In this document: one piece after another, positions 18,003 to 27,386 of the stretch
Layout: every line of letters starts with the position of its first letter
How positions within the stretch are numbered: position 1 is the first letter of the stretch
Assembly: GCF_000785105.2 (NCBI RefSeq)
Contig: NZ_CP018906.1
Coordinates: forward strand, 1,736,001-1,800,000
Source of the DNA: Lentilactobacillus curieae
GTDB lineage: Bacteria; Bacillota; Bacilli; Lactobacillales; Lactobacillaceae
Length of the DNA: 64,000 nucleotides
Direction of reading: 5' to 3'
The notes under the pieces: generated by a model
What the model saw: the letters and a program-made list of their open reading frames with translations, nothing else
What the model was told of the DNA's origin: nothing
Database searches by the model: none
Position numbers and translations under genes: made by a program

Positions 18003-20651
18003 ATGCCAAAAAAATTATTATTAATCGATGGAAATAGTGTTGCTTTTAAAGCGTTCTATGCGCTTTACACCTCAATGGATAGGTTTGTTAATTCAGAGGG
18101 ATTACACACTAGTGCTATGTATGGATTTAACTTGATGTTAAATAAGGTGTTAGAAGATGAACAACCTACTGATATGCTAGTGGCGTTTGACGCTGGCAAA
18201 ACGACGTTTAGAACTAAAATGTTTGATGATTACAAGGGTGGTCGGAGCAAAACACCAACGGAGTTGTCAGAACAGTTTCCGTTCTTAAAAGAAATGTTAG
18301 CGGCGAGGGGAATCAAGACTTATGAACTCCCCAATTATGAGGCTGACGATATTATTGGTACGCTGGCAAAAAAAGCCGAGGATGCCGGCGATTATGAAAC
18401 TGTAATTGTTACTGGAGATCGGGATTTAACCCAACTAACTTCTGCCACAACTACTGTGCAGGTTTCTAAAAAAGGGGTAACTGATTTGGAGTCATATACT
18501 CCAGCTTACGTTGAGGAGAAGTTAGGAGTTAAGCCGAGCCAAATTATCGAAATTAAGGGGCTTCGTGGCGATAATTCCGATAATTATCCAGGAGTTGAAA
18601 AGGTCGGTGAAAAGACTGCTGTTAAGCTAATCCAGCAATTTGGAAACATTGATAATATTTATGAAAACCTTGATGATGTTTCTGGGAAAAAATTAAAGGA
18701 ACACTTGATCAACGATAAAGATAAAGCGTTAATGGCAAGAACATTGGCGACAATTAATCGAGATTCACCAATTGAAGTGAGTCTTAAAGATTTGGCTTAT
18801 ACAGGTGACGATCCTGAAAAATTACCGGCATTTTATGAAAAAATGGGCTTTAAGTCGTTTCTTGATAAGTTAGACACAGCTGATGAGGTTGATCAAAGCA
18901 CCGAAATCGAATATCAAGAACTAACTAATGAAAATATTGCAAATTTGAGTAAATTTAAAGATGAGTTCTCAATCCAAGTTGAACTTAGTGCTGAGAACTA
19001 TCATACTGCCGAAATTGTCGGCTTTGCCATTGGTAGTGGTGATGACTGGTATGCAAGTAATGACAGTAGCTTACTAAAGAGTAAGGTCCTTAAACAATTG
19101 CTTGAATCGGACGACGTTAAAGTTAATGTATTTGACGCAAAACGGACCTATGTCGCTTTGAACCGGTTAGGAATAAAACTAAACGCGGTTGATTTTGATA
19201 TGCTGTTAGTTTCATACCTATTGGACACAAGCAATAATAGCAACGATGTGGCAACGATTGCCCGTAGTCAGGGATATCGTAATATTCAAACTGATGAGGA
19301 TGTTTACGGAAAGGGTGCCAAACGGCATATTCCAGTTGACCAACCAGAATTTCTTGACCACCTGGTTCATAAGGCGTGTGCAATTGACCGACTTCATGAA
19401 CAAATGTTTACTGAGTTAGACAAACACGACCAGACAAAGTTGTACCGGGATATGGAAATTAAGATTGCCTTTGTTCTTTCTAGAATGGAAATTGCTGGAA
19501 TCAAGGTGCTTCCAAATACGCTTGAGGAAATGGGCAGTAAATTCAAAGAACGACAAAGTGAAATTGAACAACAGATTTTTAACCAAGCTGGGGAAGAATT
19601 TAACATTGGTTCTCCAAAACAATTAGGAGTAATCCTGTTTGAAAAGTTGGGACTACCGGTTATTAAGAAAACTAAGACGGGCTATTCGACTGCAGTGGAT
19701 GTTTTGGAAAAGCTGGCACCAGAAGCTCCAATCGTGCAGAATATATTGGAATATCGCCAAATAAGTAAGTTGCTTTCAACGTACATTGAAGGCTTATTAA
19801 AAGTTATTCATCCTGAGGACTCCAAGGTTCATACTAGGTACTTGCAAACGTTGACAGCAACCGGCAGACTTTCATCGGTTGATCCTAATTTACAAAACAT
19901 TCCAGTGAGAACCGATGAAGGAAAGAGAATTCGCTCGGCGTTTGTTCCTAGTCACAAAGGTTGGCACATCTTCTCCTCTGATTATTCTCAAATTGAGTTA
20001 CGGGTGTTAGCATCATTATCTGGTGATAAGAACATGCAAGAGGCATTTAAATCTGGTGAGGATATTCATGCTGAAACCGCCCGGAGAATTTTCGGATTGG
20101 ATTCTAATGCAGACGTAACGCCTAATTTACGTCGCCAAGCCAAGGCCGTTAACTTTGGAATCGTTTATGGGATTTCTGATTATGGTTTGGCTAACAATAC
20201 TGGAATTTCTAGAAAACAAGCACACGAGTTCATTGAGAGGTATTTTGAAGAGTACCCAGGTGTGAAAAAATATACGGAGGATATCGTTAAGTTTGCCCGG
20301 GAAAAGGGTTATGTAGAAACGATTGCTCATCGCCGTAGATACTTACCAGATATCAATTCAAAGAGCTTTAACCTAAGATCATTTGCTGAGAGAACTGCTA
20401 TGAACACACCTATTCAAGGAAGTGCTGCAGACATCATTAAAATTGCGATGATTAAGATGGATGAAGCCTTGGCCAACATGGATACTCGGATGCTTCTTCA
20501 AGTGCATGATGAGTTGATTTTTGAGGTTCCAGACGAGGAGTTAGCCACAGTTCAAGAACTGATCCCTAAGGTTATGGACTCAGCTATCAAACTTGAAGTA
20601 CCACTTAAAGTTGAAAGCCATTTTGGTGATACTTGGTACGAAGCAAAATAA
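18003..20651 (+). CDS. polA: DNA polymerase I
   Basis: An 882-residue PolA for gap filling and primer removal. Residues 1-300 are the 5' nuclease (LLLIDGNSVAFKAFYAL, YEADDIIG, VTGDRDL). The middle domain is the 3'-5' exonuclease fold, but the first acidic motif is degenerate (IQVELS in place of the usual DxE), so proofreading is probably lost, as in Bacillus. The polymerase has motif A DYSQIELR, motif B RRQAKAVNFGIVYG and motif C VHDELIFEV. AGGGAG precedes the ATG. It starts the polA-mutM-coaE-nrdR-dnaB-dnaI run. Confidence 0.97.
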   Translation: MPKKLLLIDGNSVAFKAFYALYTSMDRFVNSEGLHTSAMYGFNLMLNKVLEDEQPTDMLVAFDAGKTTFRTKMFDDYKGGRSKTPTELSEQFPFLKEMLAARGIKTYELPNYEADDIIGTLAKKAEDAGDYETVIVTGDRDLTQLTSATTTVQVSKKGVTDLESYTPAYVEEKLGVKPSQIIEIKGLRGDNSDNYPGVEKVGEKTAVKLIQQFGNIDNIYENLDDVSGKKLKEHLINDKDKALMARTLATINRDSPIEVSLKDLAYTGDDPEKLPAFYEKMGFKSFLDKLDTADEVDQSTEIEYQELTNENIANLSKFKDEFSIQVELSAENYHTAEIVGFAIGSGDDWYASNDSSLLKSKVLKQLLESDDVKVNVFDAKRTYVALNRLGIKLNAVDFDMLLVSYLLDTSNNSNDVATIARSQGYRNIQTDEDVYGKGAKRHIPVDQPEFLDHLVHKACAIDRLHEQMFTELDKHDQTKLYRDMEIKIAFVLSRMEIAGIKVLPNTLEEMGSKFKERQSEIEQQIFNQAGEEFNIGSPKQLGVILFEKLGLPVIKKTKTGYSTAVDVLEKLAPEAPIVQNILEYRQISKLLSTYIEGLLKVIHPEDSKVHTRYLQTLTATGRLSSVDPNLQNIPVRTDEGKRIRSAFVPSHKGWHIFSSDYSQIELRVLASLSGDKNMQEAFKSGEDIHAETARRIFGLDSNADVTPNLRRQAKAVNFGIVYGISDYGLANNTGISRKQAHEFIERYFEEYPGVKKYTEDIVKFAREKGYVETIAHRRRYLPDINSKSFNLRSFAERTAMNTPIQGSAADIIKIAMIKMDEALANMDTRMLLQVHDELIFEVPDEELATVQELIPKVMDSAIKLEVPLKVESHFGDTWYEAK

Positions 20652-20673
20652 TTAATGTCAGTGAGGTTTTTTT

Positions 20674-21510
20674 ATGCCAGAATTACCTGAAGTTGAAACT
20701 GTTCGGCGAGGTCTAAATGAACTTGTTGGTGGCAGTGAAATAAAAACTATTGAAGTCCTGTATCCCAAGATGCTTAACAATCTGACCGCTGATCAGTTTA
20801 TTGCCACATTAAGTGGCAGGACAATTGAAAAAGTAGATCGTCGGGGAAAATATTTGTTAATTAGGCTATCAGGCGACTTAACTATTGTTTCTCATTTACG
20901 GATGGAAGGAAACTATGATGTTGTCCCTGAAGGTACGACACCCCACAAGCATACGCACATCATCTTTCATCTAACTGATGGGCGTGAATTAAGATATAAC
21001 GACACTCGTAAATTTGGACGAATGGCGGTGGTCAATACTGGAGATGAGTACACCGTTTCTGGATTGAAAACAATTGGTCCTGAGCCAACTGAAAAAACTT
21101 TGAAGCTTGAATACATGGAACAGATTTTTGCAAAGAGTAAGAAGGCAGTTAAGCCATTTCTACTTGATCAAAGTAAGATTGCCGGACTAGGTAATATCTA
21201 TGCTGATGAAGTGTTATGGATGAGTAAAATTCATCCTGAGAGGCCTGCAAACTCATTAACGATTGCTGAATTAAAGGAATTAAGAAGCAACATTATTCTG
21301 GAACTGCAAAAGGCAATTGCTGGTCACGGAACAACCGTCCACTCTTACTCCAACGCATATGGTGAAGCCGGCAGTTTTCAGAATCAGTTGAATGTTTACG
21401 GACGTGAGGGAGAACCTTGTTTGCGCTGCGGTACCCCAATCGTGAAGATTAAGTTGGCTCAACGGGGAACGCATTTTTGTCCTAATTGTCAGGTACTAAC
21501 TGAGGAGTGA
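20674..21510 (+). CDS. mutM: Formamidopyrimidine-DNA glycosylase MutM (Fpg)
   Basis: A 278-residue repair glycosylase/lyase that removes oxidised purines such as 8-oxoguanine. Seen: catalytic N terminus MPELPEVETV (P2 and E3), the helix-two-turn-helix segment with GLGNIYADEVLW, and a C-terminal zinc finger with CLRC and CPNC pairs. It lies 23 bases after polA; GTGAGG precedes the ATG. Confidence 0.96.
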   Translation: MPELPEVETVRRGLNELVGGSEIKTIEVLYPKMLNNLTADQFIATLSGRTIEKVDRRGKYLLIRLSGDLTIVSHLRMEGNYDVVPEGTTPHKHTHIIFHLTDGRELRYNDTRKFGRMAVVNTGDEYTVSGLKTIGPEPTEKTLKLEYMEQIFAKSKKAVKPFLLDQSKIAGLGNIYADEVLWMSKIHPERPANSLTIAELKELRSNIILELQKAIAGHGTTVHSYSNAYGEAGSFQNQLNVYGREGEPCLRCGTPIVKIKLAQRGTHFCPNCQVLTEE

Positions 21511-21514
21511 TCGT

Positions 21515-22105
21515 TTGTCAAAAATTGTTGGTTTAACGGGTGGAATCGCCACAGGAAAAACCCAGGTATCAAACTATTTAAAGACATTTGGAATCCCAAT
21601 AATTGATGCTGACATTGTTACCAAAATGGTTGAGGCTAAAGGTCATGAGGGATTAGTTGCCATCATTTCTGAATTTGGTGAAGATTTTCTTGATGTAAAC
21701 GGCGAGTTAGACCGCAAAAAGCTGGCGCAAACCGTCTTTAGCTCAGATAGTGAGTTAAAAAGATTAGTCAGGGTGATCAACCCGTTTATTGGTAGTGAAA
21801 TTTACCGTCAGATTAATGAGTTGAAAGACCAAAAAATGGTGGTGTTAGACGCTCCAACATTGTTTGAAAATGGTTATAATAGTATAGTTGATGAAACGGT
21901 GGTTGTTTATACTGACCCCGTAAAGCAGCTTTCAAGATTGATTAATCGAAACCAGCTATCTATCACTGATGCAATGGCTAGAATCAATAGTCAATGGTCA
22001 TTAGAAACGAAACGAGATTTAGCTGATGTAATAATTTATAATTCAAAAGAATTCGATTTGACTAAACTCCAAATCGATGACTGGTTAAGAAACGAAGAAT
22101 TTTAA
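21515..22105 (+). CDS. coaE: Dephospho-CoA kinase
   Basis: A 196-residue kinase that performs the last step of coenzyme A synthesis. The P-loop is GLTGGIATGKT near the N terminus, followed by IIDADIV and LDAPTLFE. The start is a TTG at 21515 with GAGGAGTGA upstream; mutM ends four bases before. Confidence 0.94.
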   Translation: MSKIVGLTGGIATGKTQVSNYLKTFGIPIIDADIVTKMVEAKGHEGLVAIISEFGEDFLDVNGELDRKKLAQTVFSSDSELKRLVRVINPFIGSEIYRQINELKDQKMVVLDAPTLFENGYNSIVDETVVVYTDPVKQLSRLINRNQLSITDAMARINSQWSLETKRDLADVIIYNSKEFDLTKLQIDDWLRNEEF

Positions 22106-22118
22106 GGAGTGAACGTTC

Positions 22119-22613
22119 ATGCAGTGTCCTCATTGTGGTCACAATGGATCAAAGGTTGTTGACAGTCGGCCAACGGACGATGGTCGGGTAATTAGAAGAC
22201 GGCGAGAATGTGAAAGTTGTGGCTTTAGGTTTACGACATTTGAACGAGTAGAAGCTACCCCATTATTGGTCATCAAAAAGAACGGGAACCGTGAAGAATT
22301 TAACCGCGAAAAGTTGATGAAGGGAATCGTTAGGTCCGCAGAAAAGCGGCCTGTGTCTATGAATGCAATCACAGACTTGGTTGACAAAGTTGAGAATAAA
22401 TTGCGTTCAACCGGTGATAGCGAAGTCACAAGTACTGAAATTGGTGAATATGTGATGGAGGATTTGGCCTCACTTGACCAAATTGCCTACATCAGGTTTG
22501 CCTCTGTGTATCGCCAATTTAAAGATATGTCTGTTTTTTATAAAGAGTTAAAAGAAATGATGGAAAAAACAAGCGGCAACCCAACCGATTCAAAAAACAG
22601 TGGTGATAAATAA
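22119..22613 (+). CDS. nrdR: Transcriptional repressor NrdR
   Basis: A 164-residue repressor of ribonucleotide reductase genes. The N-terminal zinc ribbon has C3, C6, C31 and C34; the ATP-cone domain follows (VIKKNGNREEFNREK). NrdR senses ATP/dATP and binds NrdR boxes. AAGGAGTG precedes the ATG. The stop codon is directly followed by the ATG of dnaB, so the two are coupled. Confidence 0.95.
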   Translation: MQCPHCGHNGSKVVDSRPTDDGRVIRRRRECESCGFRFTTFERVEATPLLVIKKNGNREEFNREKLMKGIVRSAEKRPVSMNAITDLVDKVENKLRSTGDSEVTSTEIGEYVMEDLASLDQIAYIRFASVYRQFKDMSVFYKELKEMMEKTSGNPTDSKNSGDK

Positions 22614-23987
22614 ATGTTAAGCGAAGAAAAGCTGTCTCCTGACAGTCGGTTTGTGGCATCTAACCAAAATGGTAATCAGGAATTAAATTTAAGCGTTCTT
22701 ACCAATTTGTATTTACCTTTGATTGGCGCAAACGCTTTTTCGTTATACACATTTTTGTTTGGTGTTGCTAGGTCTGACCAACACACTTACCGGGTTCATT
22801 CATTCTACGAGATTCAGTCCTCGCTTAGCCTATCGTTAGAGTCAATTCAAACTGCTCGAAGAAAGTTAGAGGCTGTTGATCTAATGGCAACTTTCAAGAC
22901 AAATGAGTCGCTTTTTGAATTTTCTGTGCAACTACCACTTTCTTCTGTTGAGTTTCTCAAGACGGACTTACTAACAACTCTACTGTTAGGTACAGTCGGT
23001 GAGCGAACTTTTAAGCAATTGGTAGGTCGGGTTGATGCCCCTAGAGAGCAAGCAAAACAAGCTGAAAACATTTCAGCATCGCTATTGGATGTTTTTTCAG
23101 TTCCTAAGTCTGTAATTGATCAGCCGTCTGCTGAGGTTGCTTCAGTTAAAAATCAACAAATTACCACAAATAAATTATCTGCAAATCAGCAAGATTTAAA
23201 AGAGCACCCATTTGATTTTGACCTATTATTAGAAATGTTACGCACATCATTCGTTGACATTGAAAGTGTGAAGGCGGCATACAATCCAATTATTGCTGAA
23301 CATCTTTTGTATGACATTGATGAAATCAACATGAGCAAGTTGATTTTAAAGGCAGTTGATTTAAAGACAAACCAAGTTGATACAAAGCGACTTAGCGTGT
23401 TGGTAGCAGATAAATATGGGATTGGTAAACGACAAACGAGTAGTCGGGTGGCTCAAGCTAGTAGTTCTCAGGCATCTAAGACTGATTTAAGTGGTTTCGA
23501 TTCACAAATCCAGCAAATTATTACCATTGCTCAAAAGACAGCCCCGATTGCATTTTTAAACCAAATCAAGAAGCAGAAGGGCGGTTTTGTTTCTAGTAAC
23601 GAACAACGAGTGATTCGTGATTTAGTTACTAGAGATATATTGCCAGCCGAGGTAATCAATATCTTGTCCTACTACGTTTTGGTGAATCTTGGGAATGCGA
23701 CTTTGAATAAGGCGCTAGCAGAGACAATTGCCAACGATTGGACACAGCACAAAGTAAATACTGCTCCCGAAGCAATCAAAGCGATTGAGAGTCGTAATGA
23801 GGCTAAGGTAAATCAGAAACCTCAAGTAAGAAGAAACAATGGTAGACATACCGTTAAAGAAACTTTACCTGACTGGGCAAAACGAAATAAAGATAACAAA
23901 CCACAAGCTACGACAAAGACCGCATTAACTCCTGAACAGGAGAAGTTGCTTGATGAAAAACTTAAAAATTTAAAAAAAGAAAAGTAG
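22614..23987 (+). CDS. dnaB: Replication initiation and membrane attachment protein DnaB
   Basis: A 457-residue Gram-positive DnaB (not the helicase), which helps DnaI load the replicative helicase. The N-terminal part (about 1-150) and the C-terminal DnaD-like helical region (about 290-390, with PIAFLNQIKKQKGG and IINILSYYVL-type helices) fit the family, and the last 60 residues are basic. The ATG directly abuts the nrdR stop codon with only a weak GGTGAT site, so translation is probably coupled. Confidence 0.9.
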   Translation: MLSEEKLSPDSRFVASNQNGNQELNLSVLTNLYLPLIGANAFSLYTFLFGVARSDQHTYRVHSFYEIQSSLSLSLESIQTARRKLEAVDLMATFKTNESLFEFSVQLPLSSVEFLKTDLLTTLLLGTVGERTFKQLVGRVDAPREQAKQAENISASLLDVFSVPKSVIDQPSAEVASVKNQQITTNKLSANQQDLKEHPFDFDLLLEMLRTSFVDIESVKAAYNPIIAEHLLYDIDEINMSKLILKAVDLKTNQVDTKRLSVLVADKYGIGKRQTSSRVAQASSSQASKTDLSGFDSQIQQIITIAQKTAPIAFLNQIKKQKGGFVSSNEQRVIRDLVTRDILPAEVINILSYYVLVNLGNATLNKALAETIANDWTQHKVNTAPEAIKAIESRNEAKVNQKPQVRRNNGRHTVKETLPDWAKRNKDNKPQATTKTALTPEQEKLLDEKLKNLKKEK

Positions 23988-23996
23988 GTGAGAGAA

Positions 23997-24923
23997 TTGG
24001 AAAAAGTGTCTGATACAATGAAACGGATTATGGCTAGTAAACACTTGAACGGTGATTTCGCCACTTTGGTGAACACGGTAAAACAAGACGCCGAAATTCA
24101 AAGTTTTGTGAAAGAACACCAAGATGAATTAGCGGATGACGCTGTTGATCGTTCAATTGCAAAATTGTACGAATTTTATAACGTCAAACAAAAGGCTGCC
24201 AAGCAAGAAAAAACTTTTGCTCCAGGTTATCTACCTCATTTAGTAGTTAATGATAGGCTAATTGACATCTCGTATAGTGCCTCTCCTGAAGTAATTGCTC
24301 GCCAAAAGGAACAGGCACAAAAACGGTTAGTTACTAATATTTTGATGCCTAAAGATATTCAAAATGCGAGTTTGGATGACTATTATCGTGATGGAAATAA
24401 GAGTATTGCTTTGGCTGAGGCCGTTGAGTTCGTTAGTGGCATGGAAAGCGAACCAAAGAAGTTTCATAAAGGCCTGTATTTGTATGGACCTTTTGGAATT
24501 GGGAAAACTTACTTACTTGGAGCGATTGCTCGCCAACTTGCACTCTCTGGTATTCAAACAACGTTAGTACATTTTCCAAGTTTGGCTGTTGAAATGAAAT
24601 CTGCAATTTCTGATAACTCGGTTGCTGGTAAGATTGATGCAATCAAGAAGTCACCAGTTTTGATGATCGATGATATCGGTGCAGATTCAATGTCTAGCTG
24701 GGTTAGGGATGATATTCTCGGAGTCATTCTGGAATATAGAATGCAGCAGCAATTACCTACATTCTTCTCGTCTAATTTTTCAATGGATCAGCTTGAGGAT
24801 GAACATTTACGAATAAATCAACGTGGGGATGATGAACCACTTAAGGCAAGGCGACTAATGGAACGAATCCGTTTCTTGGCAAAGCCGATAGAAGTTGAAG
24901 GCCCGAATCGACGTTTAAATTAA
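23997..24923 (+). CDS. dnaI: Primosomal helicase loader DnaI
   Basis: A 308-residue AAA+ helicase loader. The P-loop is GPFGIGKT near residue 164, followed by VLMIDDIGADSMSSW (Walker B) and FFSSNF. I chose the TTG at 23997 because AGGTGAGAG lies just upstream and because Bacillus DnaI starts with a similar ME peptide; a GTG at 23988 is the alternative. The protein has no cysteine, so the zinc-binding site in the N-terminal domain of Bacillus DnaI is absent. It follows dnaB by nine bases. Confidence 0.93.
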   Translation: MEKVSDTMKRIMASKHLNGDFATLVNTVKQDAEIQSFVKEHQDELADDAVDRSIAKLYEFYNVKQKAAKQEKTFAPGYLPHLVVNDRLIDISYSASPEVIARQKEQAQKRLVTNILMPKDIQNASLDDYYRDGNKSIALAEAVEFVSGMESEPKKFHKGLYLYGPFGIGKTYLLGAIARQLALSGIQTTLVHFPSLAVEMKSAISDNSVAGKIDAIKKSPVLMIDDIGADSMSSWVRDDILGVILEYRMQQQLPTFFSSNFSMDQLEDEHLRINQRGDDEPLKARRLMERIRFLAKPIEVEGPNRRLN

Positions 24924-24931
24924 AAATTAAT

Positions 24932-24960
24932 TTGACAACGATAAGAGTGACCCTTATACT
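24932..24960 (+). promoter_or_regulatory. Promoter of thrS
   Basis: Consensus TTGACA at 24932 and TATACT at 24955 are separated by exactly 17 bases. Transcription would start near 24967, just before the T-box stem I. Confidence 0.85.
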
Positions 24961-24966
24961 TTAATC

Positions 24967-25200
24967 GATATAGAAAAGACATGATTATTTCAACTCATCA
25001 CAGGGAGGGTTCTTCTAGCCTGGAAGAGAACCCGTTAAGATTGAAATGATTACCACTTTTCGACAATGGATTGCGGACAATGCTATCCCGGTTGGTAACC
25101 GTTAGCAGCCACTTGAGAGCTTTTATTTAATAAAGTAATATGGGTGGAACCGCGCTAAATGCGTCCCTGGTGTATATTTGTGCACCAGGGATTTTTTTGT
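24967..25200 (+). promoter_or_regulatory. T-box leader controlling thrS (specifier ACC)
   Basis: Stem I is closed by GAAAAG near 24973 and CTTTTC near 25056. The specifier ACC (Thr) lies at 25052-25054 on its 3' side. The T-box TGGGTGGAACCGCG is at 25141-25154, and its bulge TGGA would pair with a tRNA end of U73-CCA. The terminator stem TCCCTGGTG / CACCAGGGA at 25164-25191 is followed by seven T. Uncharged tRNA-Thr would stabilise the antiterminator and allow thrS expression. Confidence 0.93.
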
Positions 25201-25227
25201 GGTTCCAGAAAAAAAGGAGAGAGTACA

Positions 25228-27174
25228 ATGGCAGATTTATCATTTGAATTTCCAGATGGCAGCGTAAAGCAATTTGCTGACGCAGTGGTTGGTGAAGAAA
25301 TTGCAAAATCAATTTCAATTAGTCTTGCAAAGAAGGCAGTTGCCGCTAAAGTTGATGGCAAGCTTCACTCAGTAAATGAACCTTTACATAAGGGTGGTAA
25401 GCTTGAAATTATCACTAAGGACAGTGAAGAAGGATTAACTGTCTTAAGACAAACTGCAGCCCAGATCTTAAAGATGGCAATCAACCAAGATTTCACTAAC
25501 GTTAAGATTGGTGAAAGTGTTGCTGACGAAGACGGTTTTTACGTTGATACTGACAAGCCTGACACTCAAATCAGTGTTGATGAACTTGAAGGTTTATCAA
25601 AGACAATGAAAAAAATTGTTTCAGACAATTTAGAAATCAAGTCAGTTGAGTTATCTGTTGCTGATGCTAAGGCATTAGCAGGTGAAGATCCATATCAAAA
25701 TTCTTTGATTGATAAGTTAGCTGTCGATGGCCAAGTTCTCTACAACGAAATTGGCGATTTCAAGGGAATTGCCGAAGGTGCCGTTCTTCCTAAGACTGGT
25801 GCTGTTAAGATTTTCAAGTTACTTTCAGTAGCTGGTGCTTATTGGGAAGGTAAGTCATCTAACCCAATGCTTCAAAGAATTTATGCAACTGCATTTAACA
25901 AACAAGGTGAACTTGATGAAGATTTGAAGAAGCGTCAAGAAGCCCATGATCGTGATCACCGAGTTATCGGTAACCAGCTTGATTTATTCTTTGTTGACCC
26001 CAAGGTTGGTGCAGGTCTTCCTTACTGGATGCCAAACGGTGCAACAATTAGAAGAACAATCGAACGTTATATCATTGACCGTGAAGTTGCGAATGGTTAT
26101 AAGCACGTTTATACCCCAGTTCTGGCTAACTTAGACTTATACAAACAATCAGGTCACTGGGATCACTACCGTGAAGATATGTTCCCACCAATGGACATGG
26201 GTGATGGTGAAATGCTTGAATTACGTCCAATGAACTGTCCATCGCATATTCAAGTTTACAAGCATCACATTCGTTCATACCGTGAATTACCACTTAGAAT
26301 TGCTGAACTTGGTATGATGCACAGATACGAAAAATCAGGTGCGTTGTCAGGACTACAACGAGTTCGTGAAATGACTTTGAATGACGGTCATACATTTGTA
26401 ACTCTTGACCAAATTCAAGAAGAATTCCAAAAAATTCTTAAGTTGATGGTTTCTGTATACCACGATTTCGATATTAATGACTACACATTCCGTTTGAGTT
26501 ACCGTGATCCTCAAAACACTGAAAAGTACTTTGATGATGATGAGATGTGGAATCGTGCTCAAAGCATGTTAAAGAACGCCATGGATGAACTTGGATTGGA
26601 TTATGTAGAAGCTGAAGGTGAAGCCGCATTCTACGGTCCTAAGTTGGATGTTCAAACGAAGACTGCACTTGGTAACGAAGAAACTCTATCAACAATCCAA
26701 TTAGACTTCATGTTGCCAGAACGTTTTGACCTTCATTACATTGGAGAAGATGGTAAGGAACACCGTCCAGTTATGATTCACCGTGGCCTAGTTTCTACTA
26801 TGGAAAGATTTACTGCTTACCTAACTGAAATTTACAAAGGTGCATTCCCAACTTGGTTAGCACCACAACAAGTTAAAATTATTCCTGTTAGTGAACAAAA
26901 GCATGGTAAGTTTGCTCAGGAAATTGGTGAAAAGCTTCGTGGGTTTAACATTAGAGCTGATGTTGAAGAAAGACCTGAAAAGATGGGTTACTTGATTCGT
27001 GATGCCCAAACTCATAAGATTCCATATACCTTGGTCGTTGGTGACGAAGAAATGAACTCTGGTTCAGTTTCAGTACGTAAGTATGGTGAGGATGATTCTA
27101 AGTCAGAATCAGTGGATAGTTTTGTTGATGAAATTAGACACGATATTGACACTTACTCTAGAAATGAAGATTAA
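25228..27174 (+). CDS. thrS: Threonyl-tRNA synthetase with a degenerate editing site
   Basis: A 648-residue class II synthetase: TGS domain (1-62), editing (N2) domain (about 64-225), catalytic core and anticodon-binding domain. The catalytic zinc ligands are present (Cys in RPMNCPSH, His in NDGHTF, His in VMIHRG). In the editing domain the usual HxxxH is Q75 and Q79 (RQTAAQIL), and the usual Cys and His of the GDF segment are A182 and V186. All four residues known to form the post-transfer editing site are therefore replaced, so clearance of Ser-tRNA(Thr) is probably lost. The ATG follows AAAAGGAGAGA; in-frame codons further upstream lie in the terminator and are not coding. Confidence 0.95.
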   Translation: MADLSFEFPDGSVKQFADAVVGEEIAKSISISLAKKAVAAKVDGKLHSVNEPLHKGGKLEIITKDSEEGLTVLRQTAAQILKMAINQDFTNVKIGESVADEDGFYVDTDKPDTQISVDELEGLSKTMKKIVSDNLEIKSVELSVADAKALAGEDPYQNSLIDKLAVDGQVLYNEIGDFKGIAEGAVLPKTGAVKIFKLLSVAGAYWEGKSSNPMLQRIYATAFNKQGELDEDLKKRQEAHDRDHRVIGNQLDLFFVDPKVGAGLPYWMPNGATIRRTIERYIIDREVANGYKHVYTPVLANLDLYKQSGHWDHYREDMFPPMDMGDGEMLELRPMNCPSHIQVYKHHIRSYRELPLRIAELGMMHRYEKSGALSGLQRVREMTLNDGHTFVTLDQIQEEFQKILKLMVSVYHDFDINDYTFRLSYRDPQNTEKYFDDDEMWNRAQSMLKNAMDELGLDYVEAEGEAAFYGPKLDVQTKTALGNEETLSTIQLDFMLPERFDLHYIGEDGKEHRPVMIHRGLVSTMERFTAYLTEIYKGAFPTWLAPQQVKIIPVSEQKHGKFAQEIGEKLRGFNIRADVEERPEKMGYLIRDAQTHKIPYTLVVGDEEMNSGSVSVRKYGEDDSKSESVDSFVDEIRHDIDTYSRNED

Positions 27175-27183
27175 TTAGTGCCC

Positions 27184-27212
27184 TTGACACTAATTTGATT
27201 CAATGGTATTCT
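27184..27212 (+). promoter_or_regulatory. Promoter of infC-rpmI-rplT
   Basis: TTGACA at 27184 and TATTCT at 27207 are separated by 17 bases, with a TGn extension before the -10. Confidence 0.8.
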
Positions 27213-27217
27213 ATTAA

Positions 27218-27358
27218 AGTTCGAAAGAAAGCAAAGCAGAAGCAACCCGCTTCTCGCCTTAGTAAAATTGTTTACTGGGCATGATATCGAGTCAGGACTG
27301 ATCACTTGTGAACAGTCTTGTAATTGAGCGGGCGCACTGTGTGCCCGCTTTTTTCTGC
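27218..27358 (+). promoter_or_regulatory. infC operon leader with attenuator (L20-leader type)
   Basis: About 150 transcribed bases lie before infC. The last part is an intrinsic terminator: AGCGGGCGC pairs with the GTGCCCGCT region (27327-27349), followed by six T. A terminator placed before the first gene implies attenuation. In Bacillus this operon is repressed by ribosomal protein L20 binding such a leader; I infer the same here, but I did not derive the full alternative fold. Confidence 0.7.
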
Positions 27359-27386
27359 TTTTAATCAATTTTGGAGGTGAATTACC

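Noticed and set aside
25159-25227. Possible N-terminal extension of thrS starting at an ATG at 25159
   Set aside because: The extra codons run through the T-box terminator stem, and the ATG at 25228 has an AAAAGGAGAGA site and the usual family start.
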